This document shows, piece by piece, positions 11,326 to 22,599 of a stretch of 64,000 nt of DNA. Each line of letters starts with the position of its first letter. The first letter of the stretch is position 1. This DNA comes from Trichuris trichiura (taxonomy: Eukaryota > Nematoda > Enoplea > Trichinellida > Trichuridae), in contig JBAJFE010000004.1 of assembly GCA_037903355.1 (NCBI GenBank), forward strand, positions 5,502,001 through 5,566,000, in the 5' to 3' direction. Made by a program: the position numbers and the translations under genes. The notes beneath the pieces are model-generated. The model made no database searches, was not told where the DNA came from, and saw only the letters and a list, made by a program, of their open reading frames with translations.

Positions 11326-12776
11326 TCAAGTGCGGTGATTATTTCTCCTTTCACTTGCTCCATGTGTTCTTGTATCATGTCCAATTATGGAGCAGCAGTC
11401 GTAACGCGTCACTATATTTGTCCAAATTTCACTTACATCTGCTCCTTGGTCGCGGTTGTATGTGAGGTTGTGTCTTATGTAAAGGGCTTCTTTGATTCTT
11501 CTTAATCGTAGGTTCTTTTCATAACATAAGACTTTTGGGTTGAGCGTTTGGTTACATTGTGTGGCATGTTCTGCCACGGCAGAGGCCTGTTTGGCTTTTT
11601 CCATGGTGATTATCGGGTTTAAAATTGGTTTTCCTCTTTGTGTAGTTCCATAGCCATCGCTATTGAGCAGGGCCTTCGCATTGTTGTAACTTGCAAGCTT
11701 TTTTAAATGTTCATTAAATCTATGTTCTAAAGTGTTCCCCGTTTCGCCAATATAAATTCCTGAGCAAGAGCATTCGACTGCGTATACTAATCCTGTCTTC
11801 TTGTTTGTTGGGATTTTTGTTTTGTCCGAGCGAAGAATTGATCTGAGGTTAGGGGAGCTCTTGAAGAAGACTCTGAAACCTAACGTTCTTCCTAGCCGGG
11901 TAATTTTTTCTCCTAAGCTTGCCACATAGGGAATAACTAAGCAAGGCTGGTGCGAAGCGTTTTCTGCACTAGATTCACGTTTGCGAAGCTTGTAGTTGAA
12001 TACTTGGCTAATAAAGGACCTGGGATATCCGTTCTTGTAGAAAATTTTTCGAATGTGGTTGAACTCTGGTTGAAGATATTCAGGACTGCATAATTTGATT
12101 GCTCGGTCAATCATTCCGGAGAGGATACCTCGCATTACTGATCTGGGGTGATGTGATGAAAAGTTGAGGTACTGATCCGTGTGCGTGGGTTTTCTATATA
12201 CTCTGGTTTTTAGCCCATCGTTTGTGCGGATAATTAAAGCGTCTAGAAAGGGTAGGGTGTTGTTGTCTTCTTTTTCCATTGTGAAAACAATTTGGTTCGG
12301 GCGGATGTTGTTGAGGAATTGTAAAAATTGCTCTTCCTTTCCAGCTTTAATAATTACGAATATGTCGTCTACGTACCTTTTGAAAAGGCGTGGAGCTATG
12401 TGTCTGTCTACCGTTGCGAACATCTGTCTTTCAAAGCTTTCCATAAATATTTCTGCTAATACTGGAGATAAGGGGCTGCCCATAGGTACTCCGCTAGATT
12501 GTTTGTAGTACTTGTTATCAAAAGTGAAATGATTGCCTTCTTCCATACAAAAGGAAACCAATTTGACAATGTGAAAGGGATTTAGTTTAGTTCTCGTGGG
12601 TAGACTTGTGTCTGCATTGAGGAGATTGTATAGGATCTCAGTGTATCTGATATGGGGATGCTCGGGATTAGTTCTTTTACATCATAACTAACCAGAATCT
12701 CATCTGGTTCTAGGTAGTGACTCCGGATTTCGTTGACAAAAGTTTTGCTATTTTTGATAAAGGACGGCTGTGGCAA
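11326..12776 (-). pseudogene. Penelope-like RT / GIY-YIG polyprotein, frameshifted
   Basis: A 411-codon frame (12561-11326) carries GVPMGSPLSPVLAEIFM, FKRYVDDIFVI, LPFLDALI, YRKPTHTDQY and a GIY-YIG nuclease (LVYAVECSCS..YIGETGNTLEHRF), ending with KEALYIRHN. Upstream in another frame (12776-12582) lies RT motif A (LVSYDVKELIPSIPIS). A one-nucleotide frameshift near 12640 separates the two; past it the expected LLNADTSLPTRTKL reads through into the main frame. The catalytic YVDD is intact. Sequence 5' of motif A is replaced by the inverted arm. Confidence 0.9.
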
Positions 12777-13369
12777 GCTTAGGAGAAAAAATTACCCGGC
12801 TAGGAAGAACGTTAGGTTTCAGAGTCTTCTTCAAGAGCTCCCCTAACCTCAGATCAATTCTTCGCTCGGACAAAACAAAAATCCCAACAAACAAGAAGAC
12901 AGGATTAGTATACGCAGTCGAATGCTCTTGCTCAGGAATTTATATTGGCGAAACGGGGAACACTTTAGAACATAGATTTAATGAACATTTAAAAAAGCTT
13001 GCAAGTTACAACAATGCGAAGGCCCTGCTCAATAGCGATGGCTATGGAACTACACAAAGAGGAAGACCAATTTTAAACCCGATAATCACCATGGGAAAAG
13101 CCAAACAGGCCTCTGCCGTGGCAGAACATGCCACACAATGTAACCAAACGCTCAACCCAAAAGTCTTATGTTATGAAAAGAACCTACGATTAAGAAGAAA
13201 CAAAGAAGCACTTTACATAAGACACAACCTCACATACAACCGCGACCAAGGAGCAGATGTAAGTGAAATTTGGACAAATATAGTGACGCGTTACGACTGC
13301 TGCTCCATAATTGGACATGATACAAGAACACATGGAACAAGTGAAAGGAGAAATAATCACCGCACTTGA
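12770..13369 (+). pseudogene. Inverted copy of Penelope-like GIY-YIG endonuclease
   Basis: About 199 codons duplicate the linker and whole GIY-YIG domain of the main copy in opposite orientation, with the stop at the equivalent place. It lacks RT. The ATG at 12770 lies at the junction and is probably fortuitous. Confidence 0.88.
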
Positions 13370-13517
13370 GAAAGAAAAAAATGCGAAAAACAGAGAAATC
13401 ACACACCATACAAACAGAAAAACCCCCAACAGAGAACTTTAAAACACCCGCTTTAAACCATGAAAACGACAGAAGACTCAAGTCACGCGCACAAGTTACA
13501 TCCATAACTCACCACCG

Positions 13518-13545
13518 CTGAAGACGGGTCTCGGTCGACCCGAAA
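13518..13545 (+). ncRNA. Hammerhead-like core, copy 2 right arm
   Basis: CTGAAGA at 13518-13524, C, GGGTC (13526-13530) pairing with GACCC (13537-13541), then GAAA (13542-13545). It is followed by CTCCGGAG and GTA. The 5' flank (actcaccaccg) does not pair with the 3' flank, so stem I is not shown. Confidence 0.5.
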
Positions 13546-13659
13546 GCTCCGGAGTAATTTGTCACATTAAACGGGAAAAACTCCGTAATAAAACTTTTCC
13601 ATTATGAAAACATACGCTCCCGTACCAAAAAACCACATTTTCAAGCTTCCTATTAGTGC

Positions 13660-14450
13660 ATCACTAGTCTCACTAAATACGAAGTAATATTTATTTAATG
13701 CACTATAACAACGATAATACAGTTCTTTAATACATGTGTCCAAACGTGCTTACGAGGGTTGGCTTTTTTCTACCGGAAAATACTCCGGCGGAACTATCTA
13801 AAGGCCACTGTAAATGCAGAATGGAAAACAGAGGTAGAGGAATAATCCCATTCCTGCCAAAGAATTATAAATTCTTACACACCAGAGCAGCCTTGAAAAC
13901 ACAGCGGTGCAATGGCTGCAGCCTTACGACGCAACTGCTCGAAAGCCGTGAATTATTATTAATACCACGCTGAAGGTCAGTTTATTTTGTAATAGCTGGT
14001 CCTGTTTCATTCCTTTGAAGCCAAATGCTTTCTCTGTTGGGTCCTTATTATAACAACTTAGTACCATGAACTTGCATGATAGATATACAGTTTTGATTTA
14101 CAAAGGCAGCATTGCATTATGGCACCAGCAAAGGCGCCTCACAGCGTTCCAACATAGTCCCGTAAAAAGGTGGCAAGCTCAAGGTGAGCCGTTTCGAAAT
14201 AAATCCTGCGCTTTGAAAATGTATGGATACTCCCATTGCCTGTACAGTTTTCTCGCTGCGACAAGAAACGCCCTTTCGTGAAAATGTTTTATTCGTACGA
14301 GGAATTAGATCATTTACTGTGTTTTCTACATTTACCTGAAGTTATTTAAAAATTGGGTTCCGTGGAACACGTATTCCGTTGTGTGTCTTAATATGAAAGT
14401 TTCTGTCCCTGAAGTTGCCCAATACGGATGGCTGCACTGCGTGAATGGTT
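13660..14450. other. Intergenic, no supported gene
   Basis: Short open frames of 70-80 codons on the plus strand (13734-13973, 14066-14281) have no recognisable product. This is the 3' flank of the unrecognised gene ending at 14455. Confidence 0.4.
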
Positions 14451-14454
14451 GATC

Positions 14455-15375
14455 CTAGAAGTCGCCAGCTTTTCTACTCATATTCATTTTTCCAATAAAG
14501 CTATTACCGTAAGACTTATCATGCACATGACTAGCTCTCCTGGTCGGCAGTTGTTGGCTTACGGGAAAACGACTGCTCCTTCCTGACGCACCAAATCGCT
14601 AAGACAAAAAGCCAAGATTGAGTTAAGAAACGTGCTTCTCTTTCGTGCATTTGAGTTACTTACTTGTGTTGCGCTTTCACGGCGGGTAGGAATAAAATGC
14701 GTATGTGGTACTGCTGCAGAAACTGTAAAACGTCTAAGAGGACCTGTCTTGTTTAAAAAATCTATACCGTCTAGTTGAACCGATGGTCGATAAACCTCAG
14801 CCTTTGTTCTAGGTTCTTGCCAGTGAGATTCTTGATGTGAAGGGATATATTGAAGCTTTCCACGGATATTCGGGTTATGAGTATATGGTTCTCGACCAGA
14901 AGCTGTAAAAATACTGTAGACATTTCTCCCGTTTAAAATATTTTTACTTTCTCGTTGGACTGATGGCCGATGCACATCATATTTTTTCATGAATGATGGT
15001 AGCTGGTAATGGTGACGTGGAGGTAAAAGCGAAGTTTGTGCATTCCAATCTTTCGCTAACGAAATGTTTTTAAAATTAAGTTAATAATTAATAACTGCAG
15101 AGTGTACCTTTAACGTAATCCCTCAGTCTTTGTAATGGGCTTTCCCTTGTAGGCACAGGTTCGCGTAATTCTTGTGTTGGATGAATGTCTTGGTGCGACA
15201 GACCCTTTACACGTGGGTCCATTTTCGGTGGCTCCTGAGGAACACTTTGGAGAGGAGACGGGAAAGGATCCTCTAATGGTTGCATTGCTTTTACAGTAAT
15301 GCCGCGTTGCTTCTGTAATGGGCAAATTAAACTGAAGTCAGTGTTGAACAGAGAGTCCTTTGAAAGGCCGTTCAT
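14455..15375 (-). CDS. Unrecognised proline-rich repeat protein, three exons
   Basis: I do not recognise this family. Exons (minus): 15375-15108, 15055-14664, 14598-14455. Introns are 52 nt (15056-15107) and 65 nt (14599-14663, donor GTAAGT), and phases match at both. The start ATG is chosen because an in-frame TAA lies five codons upstream; the stop is TAG at 14455-14457. The predicted protein has 267 residues and is basic and proline-rich, with no signal peptide or membrane segment seen. Residues about 114-153 and 174-215 are two copies of one unit spaced 60 residues apart: K.[DE]V[HY]RPSVQ, then ILN or FLN, then [YH]TH..P. The repeat plus good splice structure argues for a real gene. Further 5' exons cannot be excluded. 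Confidence 0.65.
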
Positions 15376-15379
15376 ACAT

Positions 15380-18300
15380 CCAAATCTTTAACTGCCTGGG
15401 AGGTATTAGCAAACTACCAAGTCTGAAAGTGATGACAACTGATCGACACATAAAAGAATGGCCAAGTGTTAGCAGGGATGAAAGCAATGTACCAACCTTC
15501 ACTAAGAAAAAAGCTCTTAAACTCATGATCAGTGTGACAGCAGTCATCTCTCACGCTGAAGAATGAATGTATTTCTTAAGAACGTGCCTCTATACTCGCA
15601 TATTTATTTCTTTTGTTCCTCTAATTGTAGCATTAATCACAGAACAGCTTCTTGTTACGTCAATGCTGAAGCATCTTTGGTTTTCATACTTAGCTTAGCT
15701 TAGCTTAGCTTATGACGAGCATGTCCCGACACTGGAGGGTGTCCAACCCACTGCCTGAAGGATGCATGTTCTTTTCTGCCAAACACGTGGCTATCCTGCT
15801 CTGAGTTTATCTAGGATTAGGCAAGAAGGTACCTTATAGTTAAGCTTACGTTCAGGTAAGGACAGAACAGGATGGCTAGCAAACTTATGGTATGCCTGAG
15901 GGGCAGTTAGGGGACAAAATTCTAAGTAAAAGCAAGGGAGATAGCAATGTTCTGCATTTAAGTCATATTTCAAAACGGCTATAGTTCACTTTTTAATAAA
16001 CCTCAGAATCAGTTCGTTCAATTACACGAAAAAAGTTGAATTGATACTTTGTTTATTATTTTTTGGTATGTGGACTAGTGTAAAGTTTGTTTCCTGAGAT
16101 CGACAGCAGATACCCAGCGGTTGCTTTACTTATGCAGCATAAGTAAAGGAAAACCAAACTTACTTTACAGTATCTGTTACAAATTTTGTTTGAAGTTGCT
16201 TTTGCGTTTCATACCAGGTTACGAATAATTTTGAAACACAAAACTCATTCCCATTTGCATCTTTTCTGTTTTTCAAACCGTATTTATAGTGAACATTTAA
16301 AGGCTTCTTTGACGATACTGTTAACGACTAAAGACTATTCACGACTAAAAATGCTGAGGAGGCCGACTAATGTGACAGACTCTGTCTAACGTTTATGCCT
16401 GCCAAGAGGCTTTTCCTTAACAAAAAATGGTGAGCGTTTTTCACAAGAGCAGAAAAGGGAAAGCAGGCGCAGCTTTCGGAGGTTCCCCAGACTTGATTAG
16501 AAGAAACATTCCTCTCAAAAATGATAAAACCGTACTACAGAAACAAAAGCTCAGAAGTATCCGCTGACAGCGATCTGATAACAGTTAAATGCAAGCTAAA
16601 AGTTTCTACAGTAAGGCTTGAATAGTCAGTAAACTTTAGTAGCACAAGAAATGCATTTCAGATTTAACAGGGCAGGTATCCTTGTTAAAGAAGAATGACA
16701 AGAAAGCAAAGGAAGTTCTTGCAATAAGCTACGGCGTAGTGGCTCGGACGTTTTTACCATCTGCGCTCAATCTATTTTTCTTCTGGCTGAACTTGAATAA
16801 GAGAAGTTCCACTGCACAGAAATAGTAATGTACACAAAATATTCTGTACTCCGGCATAGTTCCACACATTTTCTAAGCTTCATTCCGTTTCAGTCTATTA
16901 CGCTAGTTCAATAGTCCTTTCAGAGTATTCTTATTCAGTGGAGTTCCAAGAGAAACATTGTGAAAGAAAACAATTAAAATTTTTTTAGAAAGGTTGCACG
17001 TGACGTACCAACTCCTTGAAGCATGCTTTCATGCAGCTCGTATAGTTTTGAACTTCATTAGCTCTCGGATCCTTGTGATAACTGACCCGATCAACGAGGT
17101 ATGACGAAAGTGATGAAGCCTGACTGCGACAGCTTTTCAAATCGCAGTGTTCCAAGCTTTCTGGAAAATCAAATAATAAGCCAGAGAATTCTGGCAGCGC
17201 CTAAAAATAATGGCAGAAAAGTTAATTTGCTTATGGTACAAAAGGCCACTACCGCCTGGATTGCGAACTGCCTCTTCTTATCACTTGCTATCCTAGTAAA
17301 ACATGACGAATTAGTTTTTGTTATGAGGCTGGTTCTTTATTTCATATCATCTGCTGTTAAATTAATGCTCTGATTAAAGCCCTTGAGTTCAAAACTAAAC
17401 AGAGTGAATACTGAACAAAACTTTACATGTGTTCTTGAGTTAGGAAACAGAGCACCACGAGGCTCAGTACAACAGTAGCAGCAGTGAATTGAGTTTTGTC
17501 CAGTCCAAAAAGCCACAGTAATTTTTGATGCAATTAAATGTAGTTCATCCTTTAAAAAGCTTATTCTCCTGCGGTCACCTATTTCCATTTAGGCAGTCTC
17601 GATCATTCGGCTGCCTTTAAAAAAACAAAAGTCAGGAAAGGCTCTTCTTGCAGTATTCCTCAACAGAGGGTAGGTTCTGAGGTCAAATTCTGATTGGCCA
17701 AAATGTTGACAGAAAAACCCTGGCAAGTAAAGTCGAAGTAACTGCAATTATCAGATCCCCATGGGATTACCCAAGCCTAAGCCTATGCACAAGCCTTGTT
17801 GCTTATAGGTAAAGGTCGTGAGTGGAATTATTTCAAAAGCATTAACCAGGATTTTGAACAGGAAGCAGTGAAGATTTGGCCCGTCAGATTTTTGACCGTC
17901 AAAATTTTAATGGCGCCCTCACGAATGAACTTCCTAGTTACTTATCCGTTACACTCTAAGAATGCCTCTCTGAACATCACTTCGTGAATCACTGCAGTGC
18001 ATACAATTTGCAAGATGAGATTAACACGTTTATACCTAGGCTTATTTTGAGCAGTGTAAAAGGAAGATGATTAATGAAATCAACTGCACTTTTCCTTGAA
18101 AGTTTTCAATATTCATAAGTTCAGTTTGGCATACACGTTCCCCTTCAGGAATTTAGACTTCTGGTACCATTTTCATTGCTGCATTTGTGGCACGATCCTA
18201 CACTTATTCACATAACGCAGTAATAACTAAATAGCCAGTTGGAAGTATTCAGCAGTTTATACAATGCAGTTTGCTTTCTTAAATTTAAGAAAAGTGCTCA

Positions 18301-18900
18301 GCAGTTATTTCTTCACGAGGGCGCTTTCTTTATCCATTGTTTACTGCTGCTGAAACCGACGTAGAAACGACTCACTTTTTCACTTCGGTCTGCTCTCGTA
18401 TCATCTGAAAGCATAATATACATAGGCAAGCATTTTCTGCTAAGTATGTATCAAACGGGATTCAAAAGTTTATCATTCAAGACTTCCATTAAAAAAAGAT
18501 TCAAATTCATTACATCCAAACGTCTCAATGAAAAGGCTTCACTGTCTTCCGTTAAGAAAGCTTTCATTGTTTTACTGGACAGAAACTTAGAACATAATGG
18601 CAAGAAACAATGGACTGATGAAAACTCTCCAATATGCTCAAACTATGTATAAACTAGTTTTATCAAACACTAGAACAACATCTACAAACATGCAAAAATA
18701 CAATTTAAGCTCACGAAGCAAGAGTTACCATGGTGACTAAACCAGTACAATAATGTACCTTTTAAAATTGAGCTAGTCACGTCATATCACCAATTTTTCA
18801 AAATTGCCCATTTCTGTTGATGACAGGTCAAGTTTTAATCCGAAGGCTCTGGTTATAATATTACATTCTTACATAACGGGGTTTCACCGTAATTAAAAGC
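15380..18900. other. Intergenic, no supported gene
   Basis: No frame over 90 codons and no similarity recognised. There is a short CTTAG tandem repeat at 15689-15712. A minus-strand frame at 15338-15547 overlaps the start of the unrecognised gene in another frame and is treated as a shadow. Confidence 0.4.
15689..15712. repeat. (CTTAG)n short tandem repeat
   Basis: Nearly five exact CTTAG units. It is too short to be telomere-like, and it is not the nematode TTAGGC unit. Confidence 0.8.
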
Positions 18901-18914
18901 TTATAGTCTATGAT

Positions 18915-19272
18915 TCTTGAAAACTGGATGTTTTGTAACGGGTTGAATTTTCATGGTTGTAAGGTCTTCTACGGCTTTTCCCGTTTTTCGTTGTGCTGTT
19001 ATCTGTAATTAAACTAAACAACTGCTCTACCAACGGATGGATGAGCCGTTATTAAGAAAAGTACAGATATCAACGCACTCAACTGTTTTATTGTTCAAAG
19101 CTTTCGGAACTAGAGCGTTCCGAAAGCTTTGAACAATAAAACAGTTGAGTGCGTTGATATCTGTACTTTTCTTAATAACGGCTCATCCATCCGTTGGTAG
19201 AGCAGTTGTTTAGTTTAATTACAGATAACAGCACAACGAAAAACGGGAAAAGCCGTAGAAGACCTTACAACC
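18915..19272. mobile_element. Penelope-derived foldback A
   Basis: An almost perfect long palindrome made only of terminal sequence of the copy 1 family, with the extra tail on the left (cttgaaaactggatg...). The flanks atagtctatgat (18903-18914) and atagtctacgat (19273-19284) are a 12-bp target duplication with one mismatch. The arms meet at the GGAAC/GTTCC hairpin, so the CTGANGA box is missing. Non-coding; it would need RT supplied in trans. Confidence 0.85.
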
Positions 19273-19869
19273 ATAGTCTACGATGTCATTATCATAAGCT
19301 GGAAGGAGAAATTCATTGCCAAGAATTCATTATTTTTCAGGCAGAGTAATTGGAAGCTTATCTTCCATTATGCTTTGTAAAGTACAAGGGATAAGTCTGC
19401 ATAAGACTGATAAAGGTGCTGGGACATGAGCTCAAATTCCTACCATTCTGGAGCAGGGTTGAACGCAGCTAACGTAATTTGTTTTACAAGTTTTTTTCTG
19501 CCCTTCTAAACAGGTGAGCACTTCATTTGTTTGCTTTCCACATGAAAGAGTTTCACATGTCACAACCCATTGCATTGCCAATTCTGTTGAGATTCCTTCT
19601 GATTCCTGCAAAAAAAAGTGATCCACTGGTAAAATTCAACGCAGTCTTACCGAAATGTTCCTACCAGCTTCTCGCCTTAACGGAGTAAGTATATCCCTGA
19701 AACATTGTTATTTCCAATGCGTACCGATTACTGTTGCATCTACGCGCTTAAAACTGGTGAGGAAACGAGGTAAGCAACATTTTTCTTATATCATCTTAAG
19801 ATTAAGCGCATAGCATTTCTTGACGGGTTCATAAAGATTCATAGTACATTTTGCTTACGGTGAGACCCG

Positions 19870-20010
19870 TTATTTATGACAATTTTACCTCAGGAGCCTT
19901 CCGGTCTACTCAGGACCTCTCTTCAACAGAGGAAACTAATAAATACGACATTCGTTAGTTTTAATTCTGAGAAAGCTCCTGAGGCGAAATTGTCATAAAT
20001 GACGGGCTTC
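19870..20010. mobile_element. Small diverged foldback, Penelope-end-like
   Basis: Arms of about 33 bp: cccgttatttatgacaattt... near 19866-19898 and its inverted match near 19977-20009. The loop contains 'ttgaagag' followed by an imperfect hairpin, reminiscent of the hammerhead-like core. No target duplication was identified. Confidence 0.5.
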
Positions 20011-20355
20011 AAAATGAATAAAATATACCATGAAATATCGTCATAAGACAATCATTTAATACCTGTTGCAAGCGAATTTCCTGAATCTGAAAATCATGTT
20101 TGCAAAATTATTATTAATGCATTAGAGCATTAGTAGATACGCGCATGAACTTTGTGGATTGCCACGTTAGAAAAATACTACTCCTTGGGGGCATCGGCGG
20201 ACCCAGATTCTTCACAGTCCACACCTTTGCATTCAACTTTTCGCTGTTAAAGTGTCCTTTTCGCCGTTGACAGTTTCGCAGAACTTTCAATTGAACAACA
20301 GCACACACTTACTGAGTTTGTGGACACACAACAAAGATGCATAACGTATTGAGCT

Positions 20356-20572
20356 GAAAAAACTTTATTACGGATCGGTTCCCGTTTATGTATATAAAAG
20401 ATACTCCGGAGCTTTCAGGTCATTCGAGACCCGTCATCATAGGCTGATGACTGGTCTCGAATGACCCGAAAGCTCCGGAGTATCTTTTATATACATAAAC
20501 GGGAATCGATCCGTAATAAATTTTTTTCATTATGAAAATATATGGTCCCGTACCAAGACACCACGTTTTCAA
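20356..20572. mobile_element. Penelope-derived foldback B
   Basis: A 217-bp insert between perfect 13-bp duplications aacgtattgagct (20343-20355 and 20573-20585). The two inverted arms belong to the copy 2/3 family and the tail is on the right. The centre retains one complete hammerhead-like core. Confidence 0.9.
20444..20471 (+). ncRNA. Hammerhead-like core in foldback B
   Basis: CTGATGA (20444-20450), one C, TGGTC pairing with GACCC through one G-T pair, then GAAA (20468-20471), CTCCGGAG and GTA. Confidence 0.5.
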
Positions 20573-20814
20573 AACGTATTGAGCTTAACTTTATCTAACC
20601 TATTCCACCGAATTCAATCCGTCTTCAGTTGTTGGCTTTAAGAAGGTCAAACGCCAGTTGAGAAGCCTTTGGCAGCAATAATGTCTAACTATTCCATTAC
20701 TTGGCAAACTGTCTGTGTTATACTAGAATGACGTTGAATAATTGTAATTGGAAACAAAAGACTTTTCATCACTGTTTTGGAATTTCATTTGTGTTCATTA
20801 CGGAAACGTTATGA

Positions 20815-20935
20815 AACGTTTATTTGCACTTTCAAGGATCGTTGAGAATGGAGCGCGTGGGGCACCAAAACTTCGAGAGCTCCGTTCATCAGTAAGTGCA
20901 AATAAACGCTTCGTAATGTTTCCGTAGTAAATGCA
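20815..20935. mobile_element. Small diverged foldback
   Basis: Inverted arms of about 30 bp at 20807-20840 and 20900-20930 share an 'aacgtttatttgcactt'-type sequence. The loop has 'cgttgag' and 'cttcgagagctccg', resembling a decayed Penelope-type end. No target duplication was confirmed. Confidence 0.4.
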
Positions 20936-21024
20936 GAGCTGATGTTGAATACTGGAAACGTTTTTTGACTACAATGACTTCAGATGTATCTGATGTCCTG
21001 TTAAAGAAAGAGCTTTAACTATAA

Positions 21025-21063
<39 letters not shown>
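21025..21063. repeat. (ATT)13 microsatellite
   Basis: Thirteen uninterrupted ATT units. Confidence 0.95.
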
Positions 21064-21065
<2 letters not shown>

Positions 21066-21269
21066 AATAATTTCGGCTGCGTCCGACAGAATGGAAGATG
21101 TTATGAAATGATTTCAACAATCAGTTTTGAATTGACGCGCCATCCAGCTGGCTGTGAAGTGATGTCAGAATTATACCTGCCTTTCTTCCGTAGTCAGCAG
21201 CGGTAGTTCCTGAAACATATGACCGTTAAAGCATTCTTGTCAAAATCACAAATATAATATAGTGCTCTC

Positions 21270-22560
21270 TGTTTTTTAAAAACAGGGTGCCTAATAACGG
21301 GCTTGCACGTTTTCGGTAGAACATGTATACCATGTTATCTCCTTTTTAAAGTAAAAGGCTAGAAGTAAGGTAGGAAGAAACGGAGGTTTTAGAGCGGACG
21401 AAATTCGCTTTCAGCGTAAAAGAGGAAAGAAAAGAAGCTGTTAAGATGGGTAATTATGTGTTGGGGCTTCAGTTGGTTGGAGTTTTGAATCCCCTCTTCA
21501 TTTTAACGGAATCATATTTTGTGCTGTTGTATTTCTACTTGTTCTTGATGTACTAGTATTCTGTTTGTGGTTTTCATTCTTCGCTGTTGTTTCTGCCGCT
21601 GCTTTTGTTCTGTAGCTCTTGAATTTGCATTCTCCTGCTCTTCTCAAGTTTCTCTTCTTTCTTACGAGGAAAGATATGCTTTCTTTTTTCTTAGAGAAAT
21701 AGCACTGATATTAGTTTACCAATTTAGTCCAGGACATTTGGTCAGTTCTTCGGCCGTGATTTACAGCGTTTATGTGCCAAATAAGTAGTGCTTCCTTGAG
21801 TTTTCGTCCATTATAACCTTTATAATGAGTTTCATAACATACAATTCGTGGATCAACGCGTTGGAGATCTTTAGCAGGATATCCAATCACTGCGATGGTT
21901 TGAAGCGGCGCTCTCTGATGCTAACAAGTTCTGTTTCATGTTTTCTCCCACTGCAGCCTACTACTGCGCCGTGGAGCTCAGACTGGACATTGAAGAAACG
22001 TTTCCTTCGAGAAAAACGTTTAAGTCGACGAGACAGGGAGAAAAACCATCTTGTCACTGTAGGAAGCATAACAGTTGCGTTTAGTTTTGTAGATCAGCTC
22101 ACTTTTTTGGTTAAAACAAATTCTCGTGATATCACCTTAACAACGAAACGTATGTCGGCCAAGCTTTTGAAATAAATGTGCACATTTAGTGATCTACGCA
22201 GAAGTTGTAGTTGTTCAGATATGCCGTCAGTGTATGAGGCAAGGATATTGCGTGTCCTGTGGCGGGAGCTAGGGAGGAGTGTAAATATGCTAAGACGGCA
22301 TCTTATTGTGTATTGACTCAGCTGGAGGGAATATCCCTTGTTAAGTAGTACTTTTTGAACGTGCTGCAATTCTGAGAGAAAGAAATTGGGGCCGCAATGT
22401 GAAACTGTGCGGTCAACCCCATTATTAGTTATTTCTGTCTTGACGGAAGGAGAACGATGTGAGGTAAAATGAAGTTATCTGTTGGAATGAGTGAGATTTT
22501 GTAAACTGTGGTTCAAAATTTATCTGGGTGATGCAACACTAGGGTATCTGTAAAATTTAA
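21270..22560 (-). pseudogene. Decayed Penelope-like element relic 1
   Basis: Minus-strand relic with several frameshifts and stops. From 22560 it shows a VYK...PTDNF stretch equivalent to the VYRKPTH region. At 22369-22094 come LQHVQKVLLNKGYS, SYTDGISEQLQLLRRSL and FKSLADIR, matching the RT-endonuclease linker. Near 21830-21720 is LKEALLIWHINAVNH, matching the conserved KEALYIRHN endonuclease end. The left edge (about 21275-21315) keeps the 'aaaacagggtgcctaataacggg' terminal tail. Much older than copies 1-3. Confidence 0.75.
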
Positions 22561-22599
22561 TTGACTTCAGATTTCCTTTCGAAGTGTAAAGATTCTTCG

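Larger units (their letters stand above)
11094..13642 (-). mobile_element. Penelope-like element copy 2 (inverted-arm form)
   Basis: Bounded by the 12-bp duplication aagcttcctatt at 11082-11093 and 13643-13654. The left portion (11094 to about 12770) is the main copy on the minus strand; the right portion (about 12770-13600) is an inverted copy of the last roughly 800 bp. The right end then carries the extra terminal tail (attatgaaaacatacgctcc...). The arms are nearly identical: the shared approximately 199 codons differ at only about four positions. This points to recent insertion or arm homogenisation. Its sequence family differs from copy 1 and is the same as copy 3. Confidence 0.92.

Noticed and set aside
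15689..15712. Telomere-like repeat
   Set aside because: Only about five CTTAG units, and not the nematode TTAGGC unit.
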